Positions 36,212-44,532 of a stretch of 64,000 bases of DNA are shown here, in pieces (position 1 is the stretch's first letter; the number at the start of each line of letters is the position of its first letter). Both the position numbers and the translations under genes were made by a program. Under the pieces are notes generated by a model. The model made no database searches, was not told the DNA's origin, and saw only the letters and a list, made by a program, of their open reading frames with translations. Source of the DNA: CAYJEQ01 sp964371155 (GTDB taxonomy: Bacteria; Bacillota; Clostridia; Oscillospirales; Ruminococcaceae). The stretch lies in the NCBI GenBank assembly GCA_964371155.1, contig CAYJLI010000001.1, forward strand, positions 62,001 through 126,000. The letters run 5' to 3'.

Positions 36212-37858
36212 ATGAACAAATTCAAGATTTCTTTTGCAAAAACACTTTCTTCAAAAATCAATATTTTAATTACAACACTGATTGTTTTAACAGTATCAGT
36301 TCTGATAATTTCTGAGGGAATAGGCATGTACTCGCATTTAATCGAAATTTTTGAAAATCAAGCTGTTATCGGTACAAATTTGCTTAATCAAGAACTTGAA
36401 AATCAAGAAGACATTTTTTCAACAGATAATACCGAACTTTTAGACGATTTAAGCACTGCAACAGGAATGCAATTTACCATATTTGAGGGCGATGTAAGAA
36501 AATACACCACTGTTATGAATAACAGTGAACGTGCAGTTGGCACTGCACTTTCTGAAACAGTTGCTCAGATTGTCTTAGAAGAAGGACAGCCCTATATTGG
36601 CGAGGCGGATATCTTGGGGAAAAATCATCTTTGCTCATATGTACCATATACAAATTCAAGTGGTGAAATTGTGGGGATATTGTTTGCCGGTGTTGAAATA
36701 TCCCATTTAACTCCCATACTCATTGAAACTCTTTCTTCAAGTGCACTATTTGGATTAGTTATAGCGATTGCAGGAATTCTCTTTACAAGCTTCTTCTTGA
36801 AAAAGCAAATTACTGTAAGGTTATCGAGTGTGGTAGAGGCGGCTCAAAATATTTCAATAGGTAATTTTGATATAACGCTTAAAAAATCAAATGAAGATGA
36901 AATCGGCATTTTGATAGATACTTTCCGCTCGATGAGCGATAATCTCACAGCCATTAATAGAGATGTTGTTTCGCTTTTAGGGGAAGCTTCAAAGGGAAAT
37001 TGGAATTTGACTATACATTCCCCCGAAATATATGTGGGCAGTTGGCAAAATCTACATAGCTCTATGCAAACTATGATTTCCTCTGTAAACAACGCTCTTT
37101 CACAGGTTTCGGACGCATCGGAGCAGATAGCTATCGGTGTTGCACAATCAGCATCAAATGCACAGCATCTTGCCGAGGGAGCTAATGAGCAGTCCATCTC
37201 ACTACAAAGCTTAACTTCAGCGGTTGATCAGATAACAAGCAAAATTAACACCACTGCGGATTATTCACAGACTGCCAACAGTGCCACAATGACTGCTACT
37301 TCTGCTTTAGAATTAAGTAATCAGCAAATGATTGACATGACTAAAGCAATGAAAGATATAAATGAAAAGTCGAATGAAATAAGCAAAATAATCAAAGCGA
37401 TTGACGACATTGCTTTCCAAACCAATATTTTAGCCCTTAATGCTGCTGTGGAAGCCGCCAGAGCTGGTGCCGCAGGAAAAGGCTTTGCAGTGGTAGCCGA
37501 CGAAGTGCGTACTCTCGCCACTAAATCCGCTAACTCCGCTAAGGAAACCTCTACATTAATTGATGAAACCTTCGTAGTTGTTGAGCGTGGCAATAAAATA
37601 GTTGCCGAAACTTCTAAATCCATTTCAGAGGTAACTGAGCACACCCAAAAAGTTAGCGAGCTCGTTGGCCTCATAGCTACTTCCTCCGCTGAGCAATCCG
37701 AGGCTATTAGTTCTATAAATAAAAACGCTGAGGAAATCTCTTCCGTTGTACTTCAAAATTCTGCTACTTCGGAGCAAAGTGCTGCAGCAAATGAGGAGCT
37801 TTTAGGGCAAGCTGATTCAATGAAATCACTCGTATCTAACTTTAAGCTTAAAAACTAA
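36212..37858 (+). CDS. Methyl-accepting chemotaxis protein (single-Cache type sensor)
   Basis: 548 residues: TM1 (about 16-38), an extracytoplasmic sensor of about 120 residues with the pattern TGMQFTIFEGDVRKYTTV ... GEADILGKNHLCSYVPY typical of single Cache domains, TM2 (about 175-195), HAMP, and a signalling domain with the tip DDIAFQTNILALNAAVEAARAG. It is not closely related to the other chemoreceptor outside the signalling domain. AAAGAGG precedes the ATG. Confidence 0.93.
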   Translation: MNKFKISFAKTLSSKINILITTLIVLTVSVLIISEGIGMYSHLIEIFENQAVIGTNLLNQELENQEDIFSTDNTELLDDLSTATGMQFTIFEGDVRKYTTVMNNSERAVGTALSETVAQIVLEEGQPYIGEADILGKNHLCSYVPYTNSSGEIVGILFAGVEISHLTPILIETLSSSALFGLVIAIAGILFTSFFLKKQITVRLSSVVEAAQNISIGNFDITLKKSNEDEIGILIDTFRSMSDNLTAINRDVVSLLGEASKGNWNLTIHSPEIYVGSWQNLHSSMQTMISSVNNALSQVSDASEQIAIGVAQSASNAQHLAEGANEQSISLQSLTSAVDQITSKINTTADYSQTANSATMTATSALELSNQQMIDMTKAMKDINEKSNEISKIIKAIDDIAFQTNILALNAAVEAARAGAAGKGFAVVADEVRTLATKSANSAKETSTLIDETFVVVERGNKIVAETSKSISEVTEHTQKVSELVGLIATSSAEQSEAISSINKNAEEISSVVLQNSATSEQSAAANEELLGQADSMKSLVSNFKLKN

Positions 37859-37942
37859 TTACGGATTCTCGTATACTAATTATTTTGTAGTGCCGTAGAA
37901 GAAAGCTTTACACCTAAAATCTAAACATTCAATTTCATAAAA

Positions 37943-37972
37943 ATATCCCCCGCCATGGCGGGGGATATTTTT
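37943..37972. terminator. Terminator between convergent MCP and dnaJ
   Basis: Stem ATATCCCCCGCC / GGCGGGGGATAT with a short loop, followed by TTTTAT on the plus strand and preceded by ATAAAA, so it can work in both directions. Confidence 0.85.
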
Positions 37973-38053
37973 ATCTCAATAGCTCCATAGAAAGAGTTTG
38001 AGTAAAATTTTATTTGTGTGCCGCTTGGCAATTGATAATGTTTTCTCGAGCTT

Positions 38054-39205
38054 TTAATCTTCGCCCATTACAACATCTTTGAGCTTATCAAAAAAACCTT
38101 TTCGCTTTTCGTAGTTTTTGTCATTTGTTAGACTGTCAAAATCCTTGAGGACATCCTTTTGCTTTGTGCTCAAATTGCGTGGCACTTCGATATTTACCTT
38201 TACATACTGCTCGCCCCTACCTCTGCCATTTACATATGGTATGCCTTTGTTGCGCAGTCTGAAAGTAGTGCCCGTCTGTGTGCCCTCGGGAACATTGTAT
38301 TTAACCTTACCATCTATTGTGGGTACTGTTATTTCTGCACCGAGTACTGCCTGAGTAAAGGTAATTGGAATATCACACCAAACATCAAACCCATCCCTTT
38401 CAAAGATTGGGTCGGGTCTTACCGATACAGTTATGCCCACATCGCCTGCTGGGCCACCATTTACACCGTGGTCGCCTTGACCTCTTAGGACGAATGTCTG
38501 CCCATCGTCAATACCTGCTGGCACATTCACTTCGAGCTTTCTTACCTTTTTAACTCTTCCTGCACCAGAACAGCTCTTGCATGGATTTTTAACCACTTTT
38601 CCCTTACCGCCACAACGTGGACAGGTTTTTGTGGACTGCATTACGCCAAACGGTGTCTTTTGTTGTATTCTAACTTGACCATTACCGCCACAATCGGAGC
38701 AGGTTTCGGGTGTGCTTCCTGCGGATGCACCACTTCCCGAACAGCTTTCACAGCTTTCAAGTCTTGATACATTCACCTCTTTTGCAGTCCCCTTAGCCGC
38801 TTCCATAAAGGAAAGATTTATCGCATAGCGCACATCATTTCCCTTAATTGGCGCATTTGGATTTCTTGTCCTTGTAGAGCCACCAAAACCAAAGCCAGAG
38901 AACATACTTCCAAATATATCGCTTAAATCGTCGAAGTCCATTGAGCCATATCCTCCGCCACCACCGCCAAAATTAGGGTCTACCCCTGCATGGCCAAATT
39001 GGTCGTAGCGAGACCTTTTATCGCTGTCACTCAGCACTTCATACGCTTCGTTTACCTCTTTAAATTTTGATTCCGCCGCTTTGTCACCCGGATTTAAATC
39101 GGGGTGATATTTTTTTGCTTCTTTTCGATATGCTTTTTTAAGTTCATCGTCGTTTGCACCTTTTTGTACTCCAAGCACATCATAAAAATCTCTTTTATCT
39201 GCCAA
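38054..39205 (-). CDS. dnaJ: Chaperone protein DnaJ
   Basis: 383 residues, co-chaperone that stimulates DnaK ATPase. J domain with HPD in KKYHPDLNPG, a Gly/Phe-rich region, four zinc motifs (CESCSGSG, CSDCGGNG, CPRCGGKG, CKSCSGAG) and the C-terminal substrate-binding domain. TTG 39205 follows AGAGGTG; the in-frame GTG at 39214 lies within the ribosome binding site, and the family normally starts MADKRDYY. It is downstream of dnaK, but the repeat element at 39334-39566 lies between. Confidence 0.95.
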   Translation of the reverse strand: MADKRDFYDVLGVQKGANDDELKKAYRKEAKKYHPDLNPGDKAAESKFKEVNEAYEVLSDSDKRSRYDQFGHAGVDPNFGGGGGGYGSMDFDDLSDIFGSMFSGFGFGGSTRTRNPNAPIKGNDVRYAINLSFMEAAKGTAKEVNVSRLESCESCSGSGASAGSTPETCSDCGGNGQVRIQQKTPFGVMQSTKTCPRCGGKGKVVKNPCKSCSGAGRVKKVRKLEVNVPAGIDDGQTFVLRGQGDHGVNGGPAGDVGITVSVRPDPIFERDGFDVWCDIPITFTQAVLGAEITVPTIDGKVKYNVPEGTQTGTTFRLRNKGIPYVNGRGRGEQYVKVNIEVPRNLSTKQKDVLKDFDSLTNDKNYEKRKGFFDKLKDVVMGED

Positions 39206-39333
39206 ACCGCTCACCTCTTCTCTTCCTATGGAAAATCAAACTATATACAGCTTTTATCTTATATAAAAATTTGTTTATCCTATGTAATGAAATGGATAAA
39301 TTTTGTTTTAAATTTTCCCTACCTATACGTGCC

Positions 39334-39566
39334 TAATTCCCCGCCTTATTTGGCGGGGAATTAGACTGAAGACAAAAGCGAAACCGCAAAAATTCTTCTG
39401 AATTTTTGCTTACTGTGTCGCTTAAAACTTTCAAATTACACTCATATACCATCGTATTACTCGCTTATTTTAAAGTTTTGCTCCTTGTCTTTCATCTTTT
39501 CTCTTAAGTTTAACAACTTGCAGACTAAGTCTGCAAGTTGTTTCCCCGCCTTATTTGGCGGGGAAT
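39334..39566. repeat. Hairpin-bracketed dispersed element, copy 1
   Basis: The left hairpin (39334-39363; TTCCCCGCC-TTATTT-GGCGGGGAA core) and right hairpin (39542-39566) share the same 25 nt in direct orientation. The core at 39363-39541 starts AGACTGAAG. It contains a perfect 10-bp hairpin at 39386-39409, an AAAACTTT/AAAGTTTT long-range pair (39424-39431 with 39472-39479) and a 15-bp hairpin at 39512-39542. The same core recurs at 52303-52483 with about 85% identity by eye but with unrelated bracketing hairpins. It separates dnaK from dnaJ. No conserved ORF; the bracketing hairpins lack U-tracts. Confidence 0.85.
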
Positions 39567-39581
39567 ATAAGCTAAATAAAA

Positions 39582-41414
39582 TTACTGATTGTCGTCATTT
39601 ACTTCTGTGAAGTCCGCATCTACAAAGTCTTCTCCGCCTTGCTCTGGAGCCGCTTCGCCGCCTGCTTCCTGTGCTGCCTGCTGCTCAGCTGCATACACTT
39701 TGGAAGATACATCATAGAACGCTTTTTGAAGCTCTTCGGATTTAGCTTTGATATCATCGGAGTTTGTGCCTTTTAGCGCTTCTTTGAGGTCATTTATTTT
39801 AGCTTCAACTGCACTTTTATCCTCAGCACTTACCTTTTCGCCTAAATCGGTGAGTGTTTTTTCTGTTTGGTAAACCATCTGATCAGCAGTATTTCTCACT
39901 TCGATTTCTTCACGGTTTTTCTTATCCTGCTCAGCAAACTGCTCAGCTTCTTTAACCGCTTTGTCTATATCTTCACTCGACATATTTGTAGAAGAAGTGA
40001 TTGTGATGTTCTGCTCTTTACCAGTACCCTTATCCGTAGCTGTTACATGCACGATACCATTTGCATCTATATCAAAAGTAACTTCTATCTGTGGCACGCC
40101 TCTTGGAGCTGATGGAATGCCGTCAAGCTTGAACATACCAAGGGATTTATTATCTCTTGACATTTCTCTTTCACCTTGTAGGACATGAATTTCAACCGAT
40201 GTCTGTCCGTCCGCCGCTGTTGAGAAAACTTGTGATTTTTTCGCAGGGATTGTAGTGTTTCTATCAATTATTCTTGTGAATACTCCGCCGAGTGTTTCAA
40301 GTCCGAGTGATAGTGGAGTAACATCGAGTAGTAGAAGTCCTTTTACTTCACCGCCGAGAACACCGCCCTGAATAGCCGCACCGAGTGCAACGCATTCATC
40401 TGGGTTAATGCCTTTAAATGGCTCTTTGTTCATGTAGGATTTAACTGCATCCTGTACCGCAGGTATTCTTGTGGAACCACCAACAAGTAAAACTTTATCT
40501 ATTTCCGATGGCTTTAGGCCTGAGTCGGAAAGTGCTTGTTTTACTGGGCCCATTGTAGCGTCTACAAGGTCAGCTGTGATTTCATTAAATTTCGCTCTTG
40601 TGATTGTAATATCAAGGTGTTTAGGGCCTGTGGAATCAGCTGTGATAAATGGTAGGTTAACATTTGCAGTAGCAACGCCTGAAAGCTCAATTTTAGCCTT
40701 TTCAGCCGCTTCTTTTAGCCTTTGCATAGCCATTTTATCGCCTTTAAGGTCAATTCCGCTGTCTTTTTTAAACTCATCAGCTAAGAAATTTATAACTCTT
40801 TCGTCAAAGTCGTCGCCGCCGAGACGATTGTTACCAGCTGTTGCTAAAACTTCCTGTACACCGTCGCCCATTTCGATAACAGATACATCAAATGTACCGC
40901 CGCCAAGGTCGTAAACCATAATCTTCTGGTCATTTTCTTTGTCGATACCATATGCAAGTGCCGCCGCTGTTGGCTCATTTATGATTCTCTTTACATCAAG
41001 TCCTGCGATTTTACCTGCATCCTTTGTAGCTTGACGCTGTGCATCGGAAAAGTAAGCTGGCACTGTGATTACCGCTTCGTATACCTTTTCACCAAGATAT
41101 GCTTCCGCATCGGATTTAAGCTTTTGTAGCACCATAGCGGAAATTTCCTGTGGTGTGTAGTTTTTGCCGTCTACAATACTTTTGTGGTCGGTACCCATAT
41201 GTCTTTTAATGGATATGATTGTGCCGTCTGGATTGGTGATTGCTTGACGCTTTGCCACCTGTCCCACCATACGCTCGCCTGTTTTAGAAAAACCAACTAC
41301 CGAAGGGGTAGTTCTTGCACCTTCTGCATTAGCTATTACTACTGCTTCGCCGCCTTCCATAACAGCAACACATGAATTTGTTGTTCCTAAGTCAATACCT
41401 ATAATTTTTCCCAT
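39582..41414 (-). CDS. dnaK: Chaperone protein DnaK (Hsp70)
   Basis: 610 residues. ATP-driven chaperone. The ATPase domain has IGIDLGTTNSCVAVMEGG, VYDLGGGTFDVSV and LLVGGSTRIPAVQ; the substrate domain has the LLLDVTPLSLGLET linker; the C-terminal lid ends in EDFVDADFTEVNDD, the usual acidic Hsp70 tail. AAGGAGG precedes the ATG. Third gene of hrcA-grpE-dnaK, 64 nt after grpE. Confidence 0.98.
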   Translation of the reverse strand: MGKIIGIDLGTTNSCVAVMEGGEAVVIANAEGARTTPSVVGFSKTGERMVGQVAKRQAITNPDGTIISIKRHMGTDHKSIVDGKNYTPQEISAMVLQKLKSDAEAYLGEKVYEAVITVPAYFSDAQRQATKDAGKIAGLDVKRIINEPTAAALAYGIDKENDQKIMVYDLGGGTFDVSVIEMGDGVQEVLATAGNNRLGGDDFDERVINFLADEFKKDSGIDLKGDKMAMQRLKEAAEKAKIELSGVATANVNLPFITADSTGPKHLDITITRAKFNEITADLVDATMGPVKQALSDSGLKPSEIDKVLLVGGSTRIPAVQDAVKSYMNKEPFKGINPDECVALGAAIQGGVLGGEVKGLLLLDVTPLSLGLETLGGVFTRIIDRNTTIPAKKSQVFSTAADGQTSVEIHVLQGEREMSRDNKSLGMFKLDGIPSAPRGVPQIEVTFDIDANGIVHVTATDKGTGKEQNITITSSTNMSSEDIDKAVKEAEQFAEQDKKNREEIEVRNTADQMVYQTEKTLTDLGEKVSAEDKSAVEAKINDLKEALKGTNSDDIKAKSEELQKAFYDVSSKVYAAEQQAAQEAGGEAAPEQGGEDFVDADFTEVNDDNQ

Positions 41415-41478
41415 AATAGTTTTCCTCCTTGCCTTTCGGCTTTATATAGTTTAATTTTTTATATATTTAGAATGGTTT

Positions 41479-42006
41479 TTAGTTTACTACTTTAACCATT
41501 GCATGCCTAATAATTCTGTCGCCTATTTTATATCCCTTTTGGAATACCTCGGCTATTTTATTTGTTTCTAAGCTTTCATGCTCCACCTGCATAATTGCGT
41601 TGTGGATATTGGGGTCGAAATCTTCTCCGACTTCGCCAAACTCCTCCACTGCCATGCGTGAAAGCATATCTCCAAAGCTCTGTGCAATCATATCAAGACC
41701 TTTTTTAAATTCGCTATCGCTGCAAGGGGTGCTCATAGCCCTACCGAAATTATCGAGTACGGGAAGTATTTTTTGCACCGTGCTTATCACCGCTTCAGGA
41801 TAAATTGCTTCTTTTTCTTTCTGAGTGCGTTTGCGGTAATTATCATACTCCGCAGCAAGCCTTAAAAACTTGTCATTTAGCTCGTTGTAATCGGCTTTTA
41901 ACTGCTCTTCAGGTGAAAGCGGTGCGCTCTCGCTTGGTTGTTCCTGTACAGCTTCCTCCGTCTTTTGCTCTTCTTCTAAAATCTCTTTGTTTGCTTCTTC
42001 TGCCAA
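41479..42006 (-). CDS. grpE: Nucleotide exchange factor GrpE
   Basis: 175 residues. Acidic N-terminal tail, a long coiled coil (about 30-90, with RLAAEYDNYRKRTQKEK) and a C-terminal beta domain (GYKIGDRIIRHAMVKVV). It releases ADP from DnaK. The start is TTG 42006 after AAAGGAG. It lies 15 nt after hrcA. Confidence 0.96.
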   Translation of the reverse strand: MAEEANKEILEEEQKTEEAVQEQPSESAPLSPEEQLKADYNELNDKFLRLAAEYDNYRKRTQKEKEAIYPEAVISTVQKILPVLDNFGRAMSTPCSDSEFKKGLDMIAQSFGDMLSRMAVEEFGEVGEDFDPNIHNAIMQVEHESLETNKIAEVFQKGYKIGDRIIRHAMVKVVN

Positions 42007-42021
42007 TTTAATAGCTCCTTT

Positions 42022-43053
42022 CTATATCTGCTCATCATATACATCCGAGAGCAGTTTACCAAGTTTATTTGATAAGTAATTTAAATATGGTATAATCCGC
42101 CCATAATCAATTCTCATAGGGCCTATAACTGCTAATGCACCCGTGGAGTGTTCGCCTATTTTGTATCTGTTTACAAAAACAGAAGCGGCTGAGAGCTCCA
42201 TCTGCACATTTTCTTTTCCTATGATAAGATTGGCGCTTCCTTTTGTCATATCAACTATTTTCTGCATTTCTTGTTTATTTTCAAGCAATGTTAGCAGTTC
42301 ATACGACACCGTGGAAAGCTCGGGGTAGTATAGTAGCGATGTTTGCCCTGCCACATAATATTGCCCATCGGATATTTCTTTACAAAGCTCATGTATTGCG
42401 GTAAAAAGTGGTGTAAAGACTCTTGCATACTCGCCTAATGAAACCGCTACTGAGTTTAAAAACATTGTAGAAATACTTTTTATACTCTGCCCATCAAGAA
42501 CGGAATTGCAAAACTTCGTAAAAAAGTCCACCACATCATTTGTTACGGTGAAATCCACATAGAGTACCTTATTTTTAATAACTCCGCTTGTAGCAATTAG
42601 CATTATTACTATTGAAGTTGTTCCTGCGGGTATTATTTCCACCCTCTTCACTGCTACGCTCGGTGGCGTAATAGTGGAAGATACTGCCGCACATTTCGTG
42701 ATTGAAGAAAGGGCTTTTGCCGTATCTTCGAGAAGTTTATCAGGGTCGGGATTTCTCACATTAAACATTGCATCGAGCTCAGCTTGCTCCATACTGCTTA
42801 AGCTGTGAGGTTGTAGAAAATGATCAACATACATTCTATAACCTAAATGGGAGGGAGTTCGCCCTGCTGAAGTATGTGGTTGCTCTAAGAGTCCCATATC
42901 AAAAAGCGACGACATATCGTTTCGTATGGTAGCGGAAGAAACAGTGCTTCCCAAAAGATGAGCAACTAATTTAGACCCCACCGGCTCGCCCGAGGATATG
43001 TATGTTTCAATGATTGCCGAAAGCACTTTCATCTTGCGTTCATCCGTCTTCAA
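42022..43053 (-). CDS. hrcA: Heat-inducible repressor HrcA
   Basis: 343 residues. N-terminal winged HTH (VLSAIIETYISSGEPVGSKLVAHLLGSTVSSATIRNDM), then the GAF-like and dimerisation regions; the C-terminus has a long segment with IGPMRIDYGRIIPYLNYL. It represses the operon by binding CIRCE and needs GroEL for folding. The start is TTG 43053, 8 nt after AGGAGG; the nearby ATG runs into a stop within six codons. First gene of the operon. Confidence 0.97.
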   Translation of the reverse strand: MKTDERKMKVLSAIIETYISSGEPVGSKLVAHLLGSTVSSATIRNDMSSLFDMGLLEQPHTSAGRTPSHLGYRMYVDHFLQPHSLSSMEQAELDAMFNVRNPDPDKLLEDTAKALSSITKCAAVSSTITPPSVAVKRVEIIPAGTTSIVIMLIATSGVIKNKVLYVDFTVTNDVVDFFTKFCNSVLDGQSIKSISTMFLNSVAVSLGEYARVFTPLFTAIHELCKEISDGQYYVAGQTSLLYYPELSTVSYELLTLLENKQEMQKIVDMTKGSANLIIGKENVQMELSAASVFVNRYKIGEHSTGALAVIGPMRIDYGRIIPYLNYLSNKLGKLLSDVYDEQI

Positions 43054-43068
43054 GATCCATACCTCCTT

Positions 43069-43095
43069 TTAGCACTCTAATACTTCGAGTGCCAG
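43069..43095 (-). promoter_or_regulatory. CIRCE operator, hrcA-proximal
   Basis: TTAGCACTC-N9-GAGTGCCAG, matching the CIRCE inverted repeat (TTAGCACTC-N9-GAGTGCTAA) at all but two positions. It lies between the promoter and the hrcA start, where bound HrcA blocks transcription. Confidence 0.93.
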
Positions 43096-43102
43096 TGAAT
43101 AT

Positions 43103-43131
43103 AATTTACCACCTTTTATTTTCTTTGTCAA
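43103..43131 (-). promoter_or_regulatory. hrcA operon promoter
   Basis: On the minus strand, TTGACA (43131-43126), a 17-nt spacer and TAAATT (43108-43103). The consensus -35 and position next to CIRCE fit a vegetative heat-shock operon promoter. Confidence 0.8.
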
Positions 43132-43159
43132 GGGGTTTCACAAATTGTTTACATTTATT

Positions 43160-43186
43160 TTAGCACTCATGATATTTGAGTGCTAA
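43160..43186. promoter_or_regulatory. CIRCE operator, distal (perfect)
   Basis: Perfect TTAGCACTC-N9-GAGTGCTAA. It sits 28 nt upstream of the hrcA -35 and about 30 nt upstream of the -35 of the divergent diguanylate cyclase gene, so it could influence either or both. Confidence 0.93.
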
Positions 43187-43216
43187 TGTACCCAGTAGGA
43201 GAAACTGATTTCACCT

Positions 43217-43246
43217 TTGACTTATATACTATTTGTATAGTATAAT
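43217..43246 (+). promoter_or_regulatory. Promoter for diguanylate cyclase pair
   Basis: TTGACT (43217-43222), an 18-nt spacer and TATAAT (43241-43246), about 48 nt before the start codon. Confidence 0.75.
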
Positions 43247-43293
43247 GGTTTAAATGTACAATCGCTTTTATCTAATCTGGGGAGGGAGCATCC

Positions 43294-44532
43294 ATGTATA
43301 ATGAATTATTGATTGCGTCTTCATTCTTTTTCTGCCTTATATGTAATTTCTATATATTCCATTACATATCCAAAACAATAGAAAATTCCAACAGAAGTTT
43401 GCCACTACACCTCTTGCTTTCGACTGTTAACACTTTAGCTTTAACCACATATTATGTGTTTGACTTGCCACACTTTATGGTGTATGAAGTAATTTTACTT
43501 ATATTATGCTTAGAAATTTTTCTATTGGTTAGAGGTAGGCTTTCCGCCGCATTCACTGCCTCCGCTGCATTTTCGCTTCAAATAACTTTTATACATGTTA
43601 CATCGCTTTATATAATAAGTATGTTTTTAGGTGTCTATCCCATAGAAATGATTACTACGAGCCAATACCGCTACTTAGGCTTGCTTGTTTCATCAATTGC
43701 ATTTTTCCTCTTGGTTGCTGCACTCGATAAAATTCCCTCTGCAAAAAGTGTGTTTAGTAAAAAGAGCATAAACAGGCTTGCAATTTCTTCAAAATATTCC
43801 TCAATAATATCGGTGTATTGTACAGCAATAATAGTGCTTTACTCCTTTTATGCGCACTTTCTTCTCACGGATGAAATCTTCCCCCAACAGCTTGTTATCG
43901 TAATAGGAATGCTTTCATTTAATGTTACAATGTTTGTATACACGTTTACATATCTCGTAAATTTTGTGAATATGGTTGTTTATAAACGCTACTCCGACAT
44001 TGCCGAAGATGAGCATAATGCTATTCAAATAACCAAAAAATTGCTCGTAGATAAAATTAAAAAAGATGATTTAACTCAGCTCTACAACAAAAAATATATA
44101 GAAAATTTAATTGATGAGCTGTGCAGTATGAAGGATGTAAGTTTCTGTGTGCTTTTCATTGATGTAAATTCACTCAAACTGGTAAATGACACCTACGGGC
44201 ACGACGCTGGCGACAGGCTGCTTTTAAAAGTAGGAAAAGCTATAAGCGCATCGGTTCGTTCAGAAGATTTTGTTGCAAGACTTGGTGGTGATGAGCTTGT
44301 AGTTGTACTCATAGATGCCACGGAGCAGTATTTAAACGAGGTAATTCACCGCATAGAAAGGAACATCCAAATCCAAAACAGTAGTGAAGATTTTCCAATA
44401 TCGGCAAGTATAGGAGCTGTATATGTAGATAATGAGCTAAGAAACCTTGGCGTAAGTGCGATACTCGACATGGCAGATAAAAACATGATGGCAAACAAAA
44501 AAGATTTTTATAAAGCTATGGAGGTGATGTGA
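43294..44532 (+). CDS. Membrane diguanylate cyclase with GGDEL and RxxD inhibitory site
   Basis: 412 residues: about six membrane helices (1-245), then a GGDEF domain (about 262-410). The active loop is GGDEL in RLGGDELVVVL; an RSED inhibitory site precedes it by five residues, as in feedback-controlled cyclases. It makes c-di-GMP from two GTP. The membrane part is not a family I recognise and may sense a signal or membrane state. GGGAGGGAG precedes the ATG. Its stop overlaps the next gene's start (TGATG). Confidence 0.92.
   Translation: MYNELLIASSFFFCLICNFYIFHYISKTIENSNRSLPLHLLLSTVNTLALTTYYVFDLPHFMVYEVILLILCLEIFLLVRGRLSAAFTASAAFSLQITFIHVTSLYIISMFLGVYPIEMITTSQYRYLGLLVSSIAFFLLVAALDKIPSAKSVFSKKSINRLAISSKYSSIISVYCTAIIVLYSFYAHFLLTDEIFPQQLVIVIGMLSFNVTMFVYTFTYLVNFVNMVVYKRYSDIAEDEHNAIQITKKLLVDKIKKDDLTQLYNKKYIENLIDELCSMKDVSFCVLFIDVNSLKLVNDTYGHDAGDRLLLKVGKAISASVRSEDFVARLGGDELVVVLIDATEQYLNEVIHRIERNIQIQNSSEDFPISASIGAVYVDNELRNLGVSAILDMADKNMMANKKDFYKAMEVM

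Noticed and set aside
39333..39452. 39-codon minus-strand ORF (MVYECNLKV...) running through element copy 1 into its left hairpin
   Set aside because: In copy 2 the ATG is AGG and the frame shifts in the A/T hairpin, and the substitutions are not protein-conserving. The element is better explained by RNA or DNA structure.
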